10,714 nucleotides of DNA from an uncultured delta proteobacterium (GTDB lineage: Bacteria; UBA10199; GCA-002796325; 1-14-0-20-49-13), in assembly GCA_903868375.1 (NCBI GenBank), contig CAIPVD010000195.1, positions 1 through 10,714 of the forward strand, given 5' to 3'. Below the pieces are notes generated by a model. That model had not been told where the DNA came from and ran no database searches. It was given only the letters and a program-made list of their open reading frames with translations. Position 1 is the first letter of the stretch, and every line of letters starts with the position of its first letter. This document shows positions 1 through 7,068 of this stretch, in pieces. The translations under genes were made by a program, and so were the position numbers.

Positions 1-88
1 ATTAAAGAATCCCCCGAAGATCATGCCACCGTTCAAGGGTAGCGACGAGGATCTGAACGCGTTCGTCGATTCGATCAAGGTTCAGTAG
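1..88 (+). CDS. c-type cytochrome, C-terminal fragment (partial)
   Basis: Only the last 28 codons are in the window, read from base 2 to the TAG at 86-88. The peptide includes KIMPPFKGSDEDLNAFVDSI. This matches the C-terminal part of small class I c-type cytochromes, where a Met before Pro-Pro is the sixth heme-iron ligand and the last helix follows a 'sdedlnalvdyi' pattern. The CXXCH heme site would lie upstream, outside the window. It is followed after 45 bases by tatA on the same strand and may share its transcript. Given the quinol oxidoreductase genes nearby, it could be that complex's periplasmic electron acceptor, which is inference. It might instead be the cytochrome domain at the end of a longer protein; the fragment cannot distinguish these. 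Confidence 0.7.
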   Translation, partial: LKNPPKIMPPFKGSDEDLNAFVDSIKVQ

Positions 89-109
89 GCCTGTGACGAT
101 ATTGTATAG

Positions 110-123
110 ATGTGAATTCACAT
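110..123. promoter_or_regulatory. 14-bp perfect palindrome upstream of tatA
   Basis: The sequence ATGTGAATTCACAT is perfectly self-complementary. It lies between the cytochrome stop codon and the tatA ribosome binding site (GGAGG at 125-129). The half-sites TGTGA/TCACA resemble CRP half-sites but directly abut, whereas CRP sites have a 6-base spacer, so this is not a standard CRP or FNR site. It could be an operator or a small RNA hairpin that partly masks the ribosome binding site. Its function is unknown. Confidence 0.35.
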
Positions 124-133
124 TGGAGGCATT

Positions 134-292
134 ATGAGAATTGGATGGACCGAATTATTACTTGTTTTAGCCCTTGTCCTGGTGCTATTCGGCGCCAAAA
201 GACTTCCTGAACTGGCTCGTGCGCTTGGCAAAAGCATCAACGAGTTCAAAAAGGGGATGAGCGAAGCAAATAAAGACGACAAAAAAGATTGA
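134..292 (+). CDS. tatA: Sec-independent protein translocase TatA
   Basis: A 52-residue protein that would form the pore-forming component of the twin-arginine translocase, which moves folded proteins across the inner membrane. It has a short N-terminal part (MRIGWTE), one membrane helix at about residues 7-19, then the hinge FGAKRLPELARALGKS and an amphipathic helix with the typical 'FKKGMSEA' start, ending in a Lys/Asp-rich tail. The FG-x-x-x-LPEL-x-R-x-LGK pattern is characteristic of TatA/E. It is short even for TatA. The start is set by GGAGG four bases upstream of the ATG. Its TGA stop overlaps the TTG start of tatC. There is no tatB here, so this may be a minimal TatAC system in which TatA also does TatB's work, unless tatB lies elsewhere. 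Confidence 0.92.
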   Translation: MRIGWTELLLVLALVLVLFGAKRLPELARALGKSINEFKKGMSEANKDDKKD

Positions 293-1053
293 ACTTCATA
301 GATCACATTGAAGAACTGCGCGGCGCGCTTCTAAAGGCGCTCTTGGGCCTCGGCGCTGGATTTGCTGTTTCATTTTTTTTCATCTCCGTTTTCTTCAAGA
401 TATTAACCAAGCCGTATTTAGATCTGCTCGTTTCACTTAACGTGCCGCTTACCTCCGCTCTTCGTTCTTTAAGCCCTGGCGATACCTTTCAGATGTCTAT
501 GCAGGCGGCATTTCTTGTTGGTCTTGCCTTGGCGCTTCCTTGGATAACCTATCAGCTCTGGCGATTCGTATCCCCGGCGCTATATACGCACGAGCGAAGA
601 TACGTTCTCATTTTTAGCGGCTCCGCATTCGCATTCTTTCTTATCGGCATGGCATTCTGCTATTTTGTGGTCCTTCCTGCTGCGATCTCGTTCTTCTATA
701 ACTATACGGTCGAGATGGGGATCGCGCCCGATTGGACGATATCGAACTACTTCGATTTTGTGGTGACCTTTCTTGCCTGCTTCGGCGTTGTGTTCGAACT
801 CCCCGTTGCGATGGCGGTTCTTACATGGCTTGGGATAGCAAGCCCCGAGATCTTTGCCAAATACAGGCGCCACGCGATCGTCATAATCTTTATCATCGCG
901 GCTATTTTCACGCCGCCGGACGTCGCGAGCCAGCTTATGATGGGTGTGCCGATGGTTATCTTATATGAATTGTCGATATTCGCTTCCAGGTTCGTTAAAG
1001 TACGCGCCGATAGAGAGCGACTGCCAGAGCCCCCGCAAGAAGAAGGCCTATAA
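289..1053 (+). CDS. tatC: Sec-independent protein translocase TatC (TTG start)
   Basis: A 254-residue polytopic inner-membrane protein, the receptor that recognises the twin-arginine signal peptide. Family hallmarks are visible: the N-terminal FIDHIEELR (residues 3-11), FVSPALYTHERRY (93-105, with E102), FGVVFELPV (165-173, with E170) and FTPPD (207-211, with D211). These correspond to the conserved signal-binding and functional positions of TatC, and about six hydrophobic segments are present. The start must be the TTG that overlaps the tatA stop, because the conserved N-terminus begins there and the first in-frame ATG is residue 69. Translation is probably coupled to tatA. The last 59 bases overlap the 3' end of the opposite-strand cytochrome gene. 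The neighbouring Rieske protein, with an SRRSFLK signal, is a likely substrate. Confidence 0.95.
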   Translation: MNFIDHIEELRGALLKALLGLGAGFAVSFFFISVFFKILTKPYLDLLVSLNVPLTSALRSLSPGDTFQMSMQAAFLVGLALALPWITYQLWRFVSPALYTHERRYVLIFSGSAFAFFLIGMAFCYFVVLPAAISFFYNYTVEMGIAPDWTISNYFDFVVTFLACFGVVFELPVAMAVLTWLGIASPEIFAKYRRHAIVIIFIIAAIFTPPDVASQLMMGVPMVILYELSIFASRFVKVRADRERLPEPPQEEGL

Positions 1054-1759
1054 ATACGACCCCGAATTTTTTGCGTGAGCTTTCTCTCTTCTCAAGGACT
1101 CTGACATCTTTATCTACTTTTGAAAGATTATCTTGAATGTTCGACGTTTCGCCTTCAATAAGTTTCACATCTACAACGTGAGTTAGCGAGTGAAACCGGT
1201 TCCTTACAGAGAAGAAGATGCTCTTTATGCCAGCAATATTATAGCCATTTGAATTAAGATCGTCTATTCGCGAATCCAGGTCGCCCACGATATTTTCCGT
1301 TGCTATCATCGCGTTCTTGATGCGCTCCGCGCGGTCGTATTCATGGCACTTTCCACAAAGGTCCCGCGAAAATAACGAAATGTTCGCCTTTTTCTGCTTG
1401 TGATAAGTGTGGCAGGTCGCGCATTCGGGGCCGTTCTCGTTCTTTGCGATGTTGTGCACGCTCATCAGATAATTCTTTTCGACCCCCACATGGCACTTGC
1501 CGCAGAGGGCCGGGATATCTTTCTTCTTGGGCACCCCGATAAAACCGAAATCCGGGCTCATTGCCGTTGCCGCATCGTTTGGATTGCCGCCGTGGCAGTT
1601 GTTGCAGTATGTGCCGTTCTCGTAATGAATGCTTTGCTTCCAATCTGCCGCCTGCTTTACGTGGCACTTTATGCATATAGGATAGGGTTGCTCTTTGGCC
1701 ATACCGCTAGCGGCAAAAAGCAAAAGCATTGCAGAGATAAGAAGTAATGTTTTTTTCAT
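995..1759 (-). CDS. Pentaheme c-type cytochrome with C-terminal membrane anchor
   Basis: A 254-residue exported multiheme cytochrome and probably the electron-accepting c subunit of the adjacent Rieske/cytochrome b complex. It has an N-terminal signal peptide (about residues 1-21, ending GMA) and five CXXCH heme c sites: CIKCH 29-33, CNNCH 52-56, CGKCH 86-90, CATCH 113-117 and CGKCH 135-139. A heme-free, charged and probably helical stretch follows (about 145-230), then a C-terminal membrane helix (about 233-249) ending in Arg-Arg. The heme domain would face the periplasm. A longer reading from further upstream is open, but the signal peptide begins at this ATG. The ATG overlaps the cytochrome b stop as ATGA and has GGGGA eight bases upstream. 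No classical cytochrome c1 is encoded nearby, so this protein probably replaces it. The 3' end overlaps tatC convergently. Confidence 0.88.
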   Translation of the reverse strand: MKKTLLLISAMLLLFAASGMAKEQPYPICIKCHVKQAADWKQSIHYENGTYCNNCHGGNPNDAATAMSPDFGFIGVPKKKDIPALCGKCHVGVEKNYLMSVHNIAKNENGPECATCHTYHKQKKANISLFSRDLCGKCHEYDRAERIKNAMIATENIVGDLDSRIDDLNSNGYNIAGIKSIFFSVRNRFHSLTHVVDVKLIEGETSNIQDNLSKVDKDVRVLEKRESSRKKFGVVFIGLLLAGALAVALYRRVL

Positions 1760-2805
1760 GAGTAGCTTCCCCAGATCGTTAATACAACGTAGGCGACAAC
1801 CGCGAAAATCACGCACGATGCGAATATAGGCCTTTTCCAGACGCGGCGCTCTTCGCATCTGTCTATAACCGGAAGTAAAAATATCAAAGCGACGATAACG
1901 CCCTGAAGAGAAATGCCTAAAAATTTGTTCGGGATGATCTTTATGACCTGGTAACTGCCAAGAAAATACCATTCGGGCTTTATATGTTCAGGCGTTAATA
2001 GCGGATTGGCGCGGACTAGTGTATCGGGCGGAAAGCCGATCTGCGGGAAGAAGAAGACGAAAAAGAAAAGTATCGCCAAAAATATATAGATGATCGTTAG
2101 ATCGCCTAAAAAGAATTTGGGATAGAAGGGTATCTTCGTCGTGTCGGTCGTCCACGGCGGATTAGAAACGCCCGTTCGGTGCATCGCAAATATGTGGGCA
2201 CCGATCAAAAAAATCAGGAGCAGCGGAATAACGACGACGTGAAGCGTAAAGAATCTGCTTAACGTGGATTGGCTTACCAGCTCTCCGCCTCTTACTAAAT
2301 GCACCATGAAGCCGCCTATTACGGGAATTGAGCTTGGAAAATTGGTCCCGACCGTTGTTGCCCAATAAGAGAGCTGGCTCCACGGCAAAAGATATCCGGC
2401 AAGGCACGTGAACATTACGGCGCCAAATATCATGCAGCCAAGGAACCACTGTATCTCGCGCGGTTTCTTATAAGCGCCCATAAAAAGCACCGAGATCATG
2501 TGGAGAAATAAGGTGATGATGAACAGATAAGAGCCTAATACATGCACTCGCCTCACCAGCCATCCGAATGGAATGGTTCCGGTTATAAGAGCAACGCTGT
2601 CGAACGCCTCTTTGACCGATGGAATGTAATTAATGAGAAGAAGTATGCCGGTCATTATCTCTATTGTGAAAATGGCGAGAAGAACGGCGCCAAGCGAATA
2701 CCAGAAGTTCATGCGAGAAGGGACCATATATTCGGTCAACTGCTCTTTGATGTCTGCGCGTATGCCGATACGCTCATCTATGGCGTCGATGATCTTTTTT
2801 ATCAT
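1756..2805 (-). CDS. qcrB: Cytochrome b subunit of quinol:cytochrome c oxidoreductase (b6 and subunit IV regions in one chain)
   Basis: A 349-residue membrane protein that would oxidise quinol and pass electrons through two b hemes. The heme ligands are H88/H102 and H189/H204, with 13 and 14 residues between the pairs; the 14-residue spacing is cytochrome b6-like. The Qo-site PEWY motif is at 277-280, in the region equivalent to subunit IV, so one chain covers both b6 and subunit IV. At the position where b6f proteins carry the Cys for covalent heme ci (YCLGG), this protein reads YSLGA (36-40). A covalent ci heme of the b6f type is therefore not expected. Membrane helices extend to about residue 345. 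The start ATG overlaps the Rieske stop (ATGA) with GGGA upstream, and the stop overlaps the pentaheme cytochrome start. The symbol follows the Rieske-b-c order of the Bacillus qcrABC operon; petB would also be defensible. Confidence 0.93.
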   Translation of the reverse strand: MIKKIIDAIDERIGIRADIKEQLTEYMVPSRMNFWYSLGAVLLAIFTIEIMTGILLLINYIPSVKEAFDSVALITGTIPFGWLVRRVHVLGSYLFIITLFLHMISVLFMGAYKKPREIQWFLGCMIFGAVMFTCLAGYLLPWSQLSYWATTVGTNFPSSIPVIGGFMVHLVRGGELVSQSTLSRFFTLHVVVIPLLLIFLIGAHIFAMHRTGVSNPPWTTDTTKIPFYPKFFLGDLTIIYIFLAILFFFVFFFPQIGFPPDTLVRANPLLTPEHIKPEWYFLGSYQVIKIIPNKFLGISLQGVIVALIFLLPVIDRCEERRVWKRPIFASCVIFAVVAYVVLTIWGSYS

Positions 2806-3248
2806 ACTTTTCCCAGCAATATATGTCCGCTTGCATCGATTGTTACGCTGTACTTCGGAAGCGGCGCTGGCGGCGGGCCGGAGATATTCTTTCCATTAAT
2901 GTCATATCTTCCGGCGTGGCACGGGCACAAAAATGTATCGTCGTTCTGTTGCCACTTAACCAGGCATCCAAGGTGCGTGCATACGGCGGAGTAGGCGATT
3001 AGCTTTCCCGCATTTCTAACGACGATGGTCGGGCCAAACGCCGAAGAACCGACGAACGACGAGCCTTCTGCGATATCTTTTTCGTTCATCGGTTCGCCGT
3101 CCGCATTTGTTAAAATATTATCGCCTTCTTTAGACAACTTTGGGATCAAATATCTGACGATCGGTGCAGCAGACGATGCCGCAGTTAGGCCTACAACAAT
3201 GCCGACCGCTTTTTTTAAAAACGAGCGCCTAGAAAGGTTCTCTTCCAT
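2802..3248 (-). CDS. qcrA: Rieske [2Fe-2S] protein with twin-arginine signal
   Basis: A 148-residue Rieske iron-sulfur protein, the high-potential electron acceptor at the Qo site. SRRSFLK (6-12) followed by a hydrophobic helix (about 13-34) is a Tat signal that probably stays as a membrane anchor. Cluster box I is CTHLGC (C90, H92, C95) and box II is CPCHAG (C108, C110, H111). The expected ligands are C90, H92, C108 and H111, with a C95-C110 disulfide. The proline loop GPPPAPL is at 124-130. It is the first gene of the operon with cytochrome b and the pentaheme cytochrome, and its TGA overlaps the next ATG. No good Shine-Dalgarno sequence precedes the ATG. The folded cluster protein needs Tat export, and tatA/tatC lie at the other end of the operon. 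Confidence 0.94.
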   Translation of the reverse strand: MEENLSRRSFLKKAVGIVVGLTAASSAAPIVRYLIPKLSKEGDNILTNADGEPMNEKDIAEGSSFVGSSAFGPTIVVRNAGKLIAYSAVCTHLGCLVKWQQNDDTFLCPCHAGRYDINGKNISGPPPAPLPKYSVTIDASGHILLGKV

Positions 3249-3255
3249 CTACTTT

Positions 3256-3284
3256 TTAATGAACTTTTAAGAGTTTATAGTCAA
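3256..3284 (-). promoter_or_regulatory. Possible promoter of the Rieske/cytochrome b operon
   Basis: On the minus strand, TTGACT (3284-3279, five of six matches to the -35 consensus) is followed after 17 bases by CATTAA (3261-3256, three of six matches to -10). Transcription would begin about one base before the Rieske ATG, giving an almost leaderless mRNA. This would fit the lack of a Shine-Dalgarno sequence. The -10 match is weak, so this is tentative. Confidence 0.3.
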
Positions 3285-3389
3285 GAAAATTTCTGTCTTA
3301 TGCAGAGGCCTATTATGCGGCAAGATGCTCCGGCGGAGACTTTGATTATTTTGGTAGCTTCAATTGTGGCGATATGTTTAAGCAATGAC

Positions 3390-4130
3390 ATGAAAAAAAT
3401 TTGCTTAGCAATTACTTTCGTATCGTTTTTTATGTCTGCGTTGGCATTCGCAGGGCCGCCGTACGTAACCGACGATCCGGAGCCGGTGCCGTATCGCCAC
3501 ATGGAGCTTTACCTCGCATCACAAACAATGCATAAGAATGGAAGCTGGACGGGAACGGCTCCTCATGCCGAGATCAATTATGGAGCCGCCCCAAATTTGC
3601 AGCTTCATTTAATAATGTCGCACGCGTATTCAAAGGCGGGCGATGAAAATACGCAGTTCGGATTTGGCGATATGGAACTTGGCGCAAAATATCGGTTCAT
3701 TCAGGAAACGAACCTTCGTCCGATGATAGGCGTGTTTCCTCTAGTCGAGGTGCCGAGTGGAAATTCGGATAAAGGCCTCGGTAATGGTAACGCCCAAATT
3801 TTCTTCCCGCTTTGGCTTCAAAAGAAAATAGGGCGGTGGAGTTCCTATGGCGGTGGCGGTTATTGGGTGAATGCTGGCGTTGCGCATAAGAACTTTTGGT
3901 TCACCGGTTGGCAATTGCAATACATGCTATTCCCGAATCTTGCCTTTGGATCTGAGATGTATTATCGCACGAAGCCGGATACGGATTCCGAGAATCAATT
4001 GAACTTCAACACCGGGCTTGTTCTGGATATAACAGATAACCATCATTTAATGCTCACTGCGGGACGCGGAATTAAAGGGCCCATACTATTTTCCGGATAC
4101 ATTGCGTATCAATTGACGTTCGGGATATAA
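3390..4130 (+). CDS. Exported beta-barrel-like protein (transporter/MetA-like outer-membrane family)
   Basis: A 246-residue protein with a clear signal peptide (MKKICLAITFVSFFMSALAFA, cut before GPPYVTDDPEP). The mature part is rich in alternating aromatic and polar strands and Gly-Tyr turns (for example YGGGGYWVNAG). It ends in a strand closing YQLTFGI, typical of outer-membrane barrels. The pattern of a PPYVTDDPEPV start, then 'NYGAAPNLQLHL', 'FGDMELGAKYRF' and 'VEVPSGNSDKGLGNG' is familiar from uncharacterised 'transporter' proteins that resemble the MetA phenol-degradation barrel family. The substrate is unknown. An upstream ATG at 3300 is in frame but would bury the signal peptide, so 3390 is preferred. 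No Shine-Dalgarno sequence is seen. It is divergent from the Rieske operon and may share a control region with it. Confidence 0.75.
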   Translation: MKKICLAITFVSFFMSALAFAGPPYVTDDPEPVPYRHMELYLASQTMHKNGSWTGTAPHAEINYGAAPNLQLHLIMSHAYSKAGDENTQFGFGDMELGAKYRFIQETNLRPMIGVFPLVEVPSGNSDKGLGNGNAQIFFPLWLQKKIGRWSSYGGGGYWVNAGVAHKNFWFTGWQLQYMLFPNLAFGSEMYYRTKPDTDSENQLNFNTGLVLDITDNHHLMLTAGRGIKGPILFSGYIAYQLTFGI

Positions 4131-4161
4131 GCCCCGGCAGGCATCGGCTATTAAATGATTG

Positions 4162-7068
4162 TCACTCACCGATCGCAATATAGGCGCCCATATTAACAAG
4201 CATAAGTGCAGGATTATTGAGATCCACTGGCGTGCCAGTTCCTTGCCCGTAAAGAATGTAGACCCTTCCATTTTCATCCGTCATCATTTGAGAAGTTGTT
4301 AGCGCTGCACCTGTTCCCGGAGCGAATGGAGTGGTAGCCAGTGCCGGCGTTGACCATGTCGCACCATTGTCCATACTCCTGGCGTAGTAGATGCCGTTGC
4401 CTGCAATATCCAGCGGAATAGCCGCGTACCTGCTATCGCCCATGACCATGGCCTTTACCCAGGATGCAGTAATGCGGTTGAAACGGTCGATAGTAAACCT
4501 TAAATAGTAGGAGATTATGGCTGATTCACCGACCGGCACTACGTAGCCGTTACCAATGGTGATCGTCTGAAAGCTTGCCGGATCATCGGTCGATATCTTT
4601 ATAAGGTTCAGTCTTTCGATAGCAGTACCATTCCAGGCAGTTAATTCCTGGTTTCCGAGATAAGCCGTTCCGTCCGTTGCGGTTATAAGAGATGTACTGA
4701 TGTTCAGGCCCAGTGTGGTCAGGTCCACAACGTCCGACCATGTTCCGTTCTCCAGTCTTCGATAATAGGTGCTCATATTAAATTGACAATCCTTTTTAAC
4801 GCAGGTGTGATTATCGGCCCACGCAACGTGAACACGATTCAGATCATCCACGGCTATGAGCGATATTGCGCCCGTACCAAGTAAAGGTGTTGGATCGTTC
4901 GTCAACTTTGTAGGTTCTTCCCATGTTGTTCCGCCGTCCGTGCTCTTTGAGTAATAAAAATTGCCTAGATTAAACCAATTGTCTCGAGGGATCTCGGTCG
5001 TGAACCATATTGCATGAATAGAACCGTCAGGGCCTATTGCGGCATTCGGCAATGTGTCGTTATAAATGCTGGTGGTCACGCGGTTTCCATTTGTAGAAGC
5101 GTTTAGGCCGAACTCGTTCGAAGAATAATAGATATCGTAATTTCCGTTTCTAGCATCGGACCATATCATTCCATAACTGTCATGTCCGGTCGCGTTCTTA
5201 CCTGTGGCGATTAATTGTGCCGAGCTGTTGGGCAATGTCGGGCCTATATTGGTTCTAATCCTGCATGAGTCGTTCAGATCGCAAAATGTAAAGAAGGGGT
5301 TCCAGCCCAGATCCCACACGGCGTAGAGGCCGTCAGCTGTGGCATATATCCCATTGGTCGCAAGCTCGACTGCGGTACTCGCATCATATCCAGCCGGGAA
5401 ATCGACCAGCTTTACAGGAGCTCCCCAAGTTGCGCCGCTATCATGGCTTACGACATAATATGCCTGAAGCATGTCGGCCGTAGGATAGGCGACATAAAGA
5501 TCGCTTCCATAGCCTGTCAGTGCTACAAAATAGCCAACGCTTGTTACGATATTGACCCCTGGTATTTCAAGCGGAGCGCTCCATGTGCTACCCTGATCGG
5601 TGCTACTGTATAGATCTACCTTTATATTGGGATTTGACCCGCTGGTATTTATAGTGAAGATCGTTCCCTCCGAGTCCATGTACATAGTATTTCCGGGAGT
5701 GGTTTTACGAGTGAATGTATCACCTCCATCGCTCGTGATGTCAAAATGGCCATTATAGCTGATGTAGAGATTGCCACTACCATCTAGGATCATTCCAGCT
5801 GGCCAATCTCCGCTACCCACAGCGATCGAATTGAACGTAGCGCCGCCATTTTTGCTTACGATCAGATAGACATCTCCTATGGTAGCCGTTGACCAAACGA
5901 TGTAAATTTGCGCGCTAGCTCCGCTGCCGCTGACCTTTATCCAAGGATTTCTAAAGCTATTGGCGGCATCGTTTACCGAGGTGAGGCGGATATTCGTTCC
6001 GCATGTATAAGAGGCTGCGCCACTATCACGCTGGCATGTTGCATAATAGATGTCGCCGCCATTTGGGTCATTTCTGTGATCGACCCATACAAAATGCAAG
6101 ACACCAGCCGAGTCAATGGCCATATCGAACGATCCAGGACCTGAAGTGTTACTGCTACTGATCGAAGCATTGTCAGGAATTACATAAGGCCCGTTCCATT
6201 TTATTGCTTGTCCACCATCTGTGCAATTGTCGCTTTCATATAAACTGGGGTACTGGGCCTGAATCTCATCCATCGCGTAGCATCTGCCCGTTGCCTGATC
6301 CACATATATATGAACGTCTTTTTCATATAGGTTACTCGAAACAGGAAGGCCTGTTATTACCGGTGACAATGGAACGGCCGTGGGAAGAGAAGAATACGAA
6401 GTCGAGATATCTGTTGAATAGGTTCCCAAAAGAGTTTCGGTAGTTGGTGTTCCGGCAACGATATTATTTTGTGTGAAAACGATATCTGCCATTCCTTTCG
6501 AAACGGCCATCGTTCCGTTACTTATTGAATAACCATTTGCAGGTGCGAACGTTGAGGCCGCATCGAATGTAATAGCATCGGCAACTGTGAACATTGCATA
6601 GAACGACGCAGCTTTTGTTGTATCTTCCGTTGCAGTCGCGACTATATTGACAATTCCACTTCCCGCTATCTTATCCGGAGGTGTGAGTGTGTTGCTGCTG
6701 AAGCTGCCAAGTGCGGCGCTTATACTTGCGTTTGATATACCTCTGCTTATATTGGAAGTTGCCGATGTAATTGCCCAATCTACCGTAACCGCAGTTCCCT
6801 TAGCATCAGTAACGCTAAAAGTTAGCGGTGTTCCTTTTTGTATCAATATAGGGTCATCGGCTGTTCCGCTTCCTGTGATTCCGCTCGCTGATAATGTCAA
6901 ATTGCCGGATACTATGATACCTCCCGTAGTGGAACCGCCTGGAGTGGAACCTTTGCCATTACTCATTGGATCTACTGCACCGCTGCAACCGGCATATAAA
7001 GCTATGCCCATCGCCGCAGCCAGCAAGGTCACCGTGAGTCGTCTAAAAAAGTTATTATTCGTCTTCAT
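4162..7068 (-). CDS. Large Asp-box (BNR/sialidase-like) beta-propeller, putative lipoprotein
   Basis: A 968-residue exported protein. The N-terminus has a basic, hydrophobic signal ending LYAGC, with C28 as probable lipidation site (Tyr at -3 is not ideal for a lipobox), followed by a Gly/Ser/Thr linker. Residues about 50-165 look like an Ig-type domain. From about 300 to the end there are propeller blades with Asp boxes (S-x-D-x-G-x-T-W): STDQGSTW 489-496, SHDSGATW 541-548, STDGGTTW 709-716 and SMDNGATW 898-905, plus weaker copies at 405-412 and 445-452. Repeated 'W-x-D-x-R...DIYY' strands (about 328-342 and 636-648) accompany them. This fold occurs in sialidases and many non-enzymatic surface proteins. 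No FRIP motif or arginine triad was recognised, so enzyme activity should not be assumed. GGGAGGCGG precedes the ATG. The gene converges on the barrel gene with a 31-base gap. Confidence 0.82.
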   Translation of the reverse strand: MKTNNNFFRRLTVTLLAAAMGIALYAGCSGAVDPMSNGKGSTPGGSTTGGIIVSGNLTLSASGITGSGTADDPILIQKGTPLTFSVTDAKGTAVTVDWAITSATSNISRGISNASISAALGSFSSNTLTPPDKIAGSGIVNIVATATEDTTKAASFYAMFTVADAITFDAASTFAPANGYSISNGTMAVSKGMADIVFTQNNIVAGTPTTETLLGTYSTDISTSYSSLPTAVPLSPVITGLPVSSNLYEKDVHIYVDQATGRCYAMDEIQAQYPSLYESDNCTDGGQAIKWNGPYVIPDNASISSSNTSGPGSFDMAIDSAGVLHFVWVDHRNDPNGGDIYYATCQRDSGAASYTCGTNIRLTSVNDAANSFRNPWIKVSGSGASAQIYIVWSTATIGDVYLIVSKNGGATFNSIAVGSGDWPAGMILDGSGNLYISYNGHFDITSDGGDTFTRKTTPGNTMYMDSEGTIFTINTSGSNPNIKVDLYSSTDQGSTWSAPLEIPGVNIVTSVGYFVALTGYGSDLYVAYPTADMLQAYYVVSHDSGATWGAPVKLVDFPAGYDASTAVELATNGIYATADGLYAVWDLGWNPFFTFCDLNDSCRIRTNIGPTLPNSSAQLIATGKNATGHDSYGMIWSDARNGNYDIYYSSNEFGLNASTNGNRVTTSIYNDTLPNAAIGPDGSIHAIWFTTEIPRDNWFNLGNFYYSKSTDGGTTWEEPTKLTNDPTPLLGTGAISLIAVDDLNRVHVAWADNHTCVKKDCQFNMSTYYRRLENGTWSDVVDLTTLGLNISTSLITATDGTAYLGNQELTAWNGTAIERLNLIKISTDDPASFQTITIGNGYVVPVGESAIISYYLRFTIDRFNRITASWVKAMVMGDSRYAAIPLDIAGNGIYYARSMDNGATWSTPALATTPFAPGTGAALTTSQMMTDENGRVYILYGQGTGTPVDLNNPALMLVNMGAYIAIGE

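Noticed and set aside
92..123. CRP or FNR binding site upstream of tatA
   Set aside because: The half-sites TGTGA and TCACA directly abut; CRP needs about six bases between them, and the FNR motif TTGAT-N4-ATCAA is absent.
1400..1747. Plus-strand open frame opposite the pentaheme cytochrome
   Set aside because: It is the complement of a gene with five heme motifs and a signal peptide, and has no recognisable domain or ribosome binding site of its own.
1760..1972. Upstream extension of the pentaheme cytochrome reading frame to 1972 (325 residues)
   Set aside because: The extra N-terminus lies entirely inside cytochrome b and has no signal character, while a clear signal peptide starts at the ATG at 1759 with a GGGGA site upstream.
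2542..2994. Plus-strand open frame across the cytochrome b and Rieske junction
   Set aside because: It spans the boundary of two well-identified genes on the other strand and resembles no family.
3300..3389. Upstream ATG of the barrel protein at 3300
   Set aside because: It would place 30 unrelated residues before a normal signal peptide; the ATG at 3390 begins the signal peptide directly.
4131..4161. Bidirectional terminator between the barrel gene and the propeller gene
   Set aside because: Only a 4-bp stem (AGCC/GGCT) with a 12-base loop and no T-run can be drawn.
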